A DNA stretch of 64,000 bases. Origin: Bagarius yarrelli. Its lineage: Eukaryota > Chordata > Actinopteri > Siluriformes > Sisoridae. How positions within the stretch are numbered: position 1 is the stretch's first letter; each line of letters starts with the position of its first letter. A program made the position numbers and the translations under genes. Location: contig VCAZ01000049.1 in the NCBI GenBank assembly GCA_005784505.1, positions 1,231,001-1,295,000 of the forward strand, given 5' to 3'. This document shows positions 61,225 to 64,000 of the stretch, in pieces. Below the pieces are notes generated by a model. That model searched no databases and was not told where the DNA came from. It saw only the letters and a program-made list of their open reading frames with translations.

Positions 61225-62275
61225 ACAGTATAGTTAACACACAGACATGACTATTCAATAAACTTCTAGTTCCCTAAATTGAGAATCTAAGATAACATTT
61301 ATTAATCTATAAAGTTACGATACCACAGACTTAAACATCACGAGAACTGCTGAACCGCTGGACACCTTTAAAAGATCTATTTTTTTAACTCATGAATCTT
61401 AAACACTAAATTGTAAATACACTGGAATCCAAAAGTCTGCATTTGTCTTAAAGGTGAAACAACATTCATTACTCATTGCTTTTATTATTCTTAGTTACTT
61501 TGTAGTATTTATTGTATCTGCGGTTTGGGGCATTTTTATTTTTATAGGTTGTGTTTCTGTTATTTGGTAATATTTATTATGGTGCCTTTAAATGTTTATG
61601 AAAATATAAACGAAAGTATTTATAATTTCAACAAATATATTTTTAATTTAAGCATAAAGTTTATTATGGACTGCAATTTTAGCAAATAGTAGAATCTTTA
61701 AACTGTCTCCAGAAATCTGTAAGTTTCTCAGTATGTGTTCCCTTTCTGCTCTAATGACATTATGTATTGGCTGGCATGGACTCCACAAGTCTGTAAAAAC
61801 TCTTATGATCCATTTCAGATTAAATCCATCAATGTGCATGTGCAAAAGGGAAATCTTTGGTAGAAAGCACACACAAATACACATTTGCCTACATTTACAT
61901 AGGAACATATAGTATAGTGCGGAATCTTGAATGTTATAAGGAGCAGTGGTGCATCTTGGAAAACGCTTTCTGTAGCCTGATAGCACTAAAAGTTACATCC
62001 CACCCTGAACTGAGGCATGAACGCACAGACACCAGAGACAACATTACTACAACACATCATGTGAAAACATTATAGTACAGTTAGCAACGGTACTAAAATA
62101 CCAAACATAATAATAGCACCTGATTACACGCTGCTGTAGTTGAGCTCATTCGTAAAGCTACACAAACTACATAAGCTATTTGTTACTATTAAAACACACT
62201 GAAATAGAACACACCATATTTCTACCTGACTAAAAGAAATACTACAACCATGGCAACATCTGTCAGACCCTTTTG
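61225..62275. other. Unique AT-rich sequence
   Basis: Nothing recognised. The 112-codon minus frame at 61648-61986 has no family motif. Confidence 0.35.
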
Positions 62276-62287
62276 ACTCCTGTAGTT

Positions 62288-62596
62288 CAGTGGTTCCCAA
62301 CCTTTTTTTGGCTGAGCCCCTTTTTCCCCAAGAAGTCTTTTAGGGCCCCCCTCGCATTTAATGATATTATCAGTCTTGGTATTTCCTGCATTTCTTGTTT
62401 CCAGCATTGCTAGCAATGCGGCCCAAAATTTACAAATTTGTCCATTTTTTGGTCAACCAGGGGATCATAAATAAAATTATCGAATGCAATATGATCGTTC
62501 TCCTTAATGCTCAACACTTTTCAAAATATAATGTGACCCCCCACAGAGCTTTCTGAGGTCCCCTTGTGGGTCGGGACCCCCTGACGAGAACCGCTG
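62288..62596. mobile_element. hAT-type MITE with perfect 8-bp target duplication
   Basis: Starts cagtggttcccaacc and ends gacgagaaccgctg, imperfect inverted repeats (CAGTGGTTCCC... against CAGCGGTTCTCG...). Flanked by exact CTGTAGTT at 62280-62287 and 62597-62604. 'ggcccccctcg' (62344) and 'gtcgggaccccctg' (62571) are the GC-rich sub-terminal parts, and the centre is AT-rich. At 309 bp with no frame, it is non-autonomous. The exact duplication suggests a younger insertion than the other DNA elements here. Confidence 0.88.
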
Positions 62597-62609
62597 CTGT
62601 AGTTGAATC

Positions 62610-63355
62610 CAGTGTGGGAATATGACACAGATATTAATTCAGGTTTAGAATCTGTTTTGATCCAGTCTTTTGTTTGTAGAATGTGAACACGCTGATGACG
62701 TATTCTGTGGGTCTTATGCTTAACACAAAATATATAAATACATAGAAATGATTCTGATTCTGAAATGCATTGAAATAATTGCTATCTGGACATAAAGAAA
62801 TTTACATACATTTATAGTTGTAAAATCTTATGTTTAATTGTTATTTGAAAATTCCAGCTCTTTACTATATATAAAATGATAAATGAATATTACTTGATAA
62901 TATATACATTTAAAATATCTGTGATGGTTGTTTATTTTCCATTAAAAATATAAAAATAATAAAATTATAAAATTGACACAGAATCTAACACATGGATAAA
63001 GTTGTACCTGGAGGTATATATATTTTGAGGCCTTTATCTACATCTTTGAAAAAAGCATCATTTAGAAATATTCTTGCTATACGGCAAATATTAGAGAATT
63101 GTAATTTATCCAATAAATAAATCCTGACCTACAGTATCATACAAACTAAAGCTACAAACTAAAGCTCTGTGTTATTCATATTCACGTCACTCCGCATAAA
63201 TAAGAAAGGTAATCACCCAGAAAAATCAATGCAGAGGAAAACTAGAGGCACGCAGCCCGTGTTACATAGCCCCAGGTCCCCACGCTCAACACCTGCCTTT
63301 TTGGACTTTTATAGGTCTATATCTTTTTATAGTTAATCGTCATCATCATCATCAG
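62610..63355. other. Unique AT-rich sequence
   Basis: Nothing recognised. A short (ATC)n lies at 63339-63354. Confidence 0.35.
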
Positions 63356-63359
63356 AGGA

Positions 63360-63760
63360 CATCTAAAATCTAAGAATAATGTCAGCGCAGAGGAAGCCGG
63401 CAATCCACTGAAGGTAGTCCTCGCCTGAGGTTTTGTTTTTTTCCTCCCTCCTCATACCGGCCTTAATTTGCTGCCAGATGCAATAAAGGGATGTAGCCGA
63501 TGGAAGGAGGGCGACTTTCTTATCTACAGAGTGATATTCTCTGCCCGGGTCTTTTATCACCTTTAAAACCCAGCACACTTTAATGCAGTGCACTGAGCCT
63601 TATTGAGCTGGAGCTAAACGATTTTCTTCCTCCTTCACACTGCCAAAGCAAGAGCCTTTAAAGGACTTTTTTTGCAGTTCAGGCTGACAGTTTAAAATTA
63701 TTTATCATTATTTCATCTTACCGGCAATGATGTTGCCAGACGGTTATAGGAAATTAAGCT
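63360..63760. promoter_or_regulatory. Candidate conserved non-coding element
   Basis: Balanced composition with gccttaatttgctgcc (63461), agcacactttaatgcag (63572) and gagccttattgagc (63594). No domain-bearing frame. Texture-based proposal. Confidence 0.3.
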
Positions 63761-63899
63761 GTAAAATGAGTCTTCAAAAATGGCTGAGTGTAGAATAAAG
63801 CGTCACCTCTTCCTGTGTAGAGTATAGCGTGTGCCCTGTGACACAAAAAAACCGAAAGAACTACTTTCAAACGACCAGAAGAAAAACTGAAAAAGTGGC

Positions 63900-63900
<1 letters not shown>

Positions 63901-63938
<38 letters not shown>

Positions 63939-63944
63939 AAGACA
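63901..63944. repeat. (GA)n microsatellite
   Basis: GA run with two AAGA interruptions close to the right edge of the window. Confidence 0.95.
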
Positions 63945-64000
63945 AAGAGATAGCAGCAGGGAAACAATTCAGGGTGGATAGTTATGCCCTTACAACCTGC

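Overview
This window looks like vertebrate, most likely teleost fish, chromosomal DNA. It is AT-rich by eye, full of long simple repeats, and studded with repeat families I associate with ray-finned fish: a tRNA-headed SINE whose tail runs into tgtaaatgtaaatg, Tc1-like transposons with cactatatgg ends, hAT-type MITEs, and Ty3/gypsy debris. A catfish or other ostariophysan would fit the SINE and Tc1 flavour, but that placement is inference. I found no convincing protein-coding exon, tRNA, rRNA or snRNA gene, CRISPR array or operon. The open reading frames are short, scattered, and mostly lie in repeats or low-complexity DNA. The window is therefore either a gene desert or the inside of a very large intron.

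Layout. 1-2300: unique sequence. 2302-2836: a Tc1-like relic carrying a SINE inserted inside it. 4715-5035 and 5185-5875: two older interspersed repeats. 8256-9062: a second Tc1-like copy, split by a 317-bp hAT-type MITE. 9608-10379: a purine-rich GA tract of about 770 bp. 10380-30200: mostly unique sequence with stretches resembling vertebrate conserved non-coding elements, broken by three SINE pieces, a mixed repeat near 24 kb, a Tc1 relic near 29 kb and several microsatellites. 30440-31400: a Ty3/gypsy retrotransposon that kept pieces of gag and of the integrase C-terminus and lost what lay between. 32617-32850: two half SINEs. 36279-36614: a fish-type short interspersed repeat. 37328-37804: a solo LTR. 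39560-48575: more SINEs, a 191-bp Tc1 deletion derivative and a 3' Tc1 half. 54283-54900: a tetranucleotide-based satellite with a 108-bp higher-order period. 55309-55705 and 62288-62596: hAT-type MITEs, the second with a perfect 8-bp target duplication. 59286-61220: a short tandem duplication and two SINEs.

No set of genes here works together. The readable biology is transposon history, read from target-site duplications and nesting, plus about a dozen candidate cis-regulatory stretches. The latter are proposed only from texture: moderate GC, few homopolymers, clustered homeodomain, E-box or TCF-like words. They need cross-species alignment. The two most gene-like signals are a signal-peptide-like reading frame at 57033-57290 on the minus strand and two overlapping minus-strand frames at 49008-49414. 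Neither is recognised. I saw no previously undescribed biological system.
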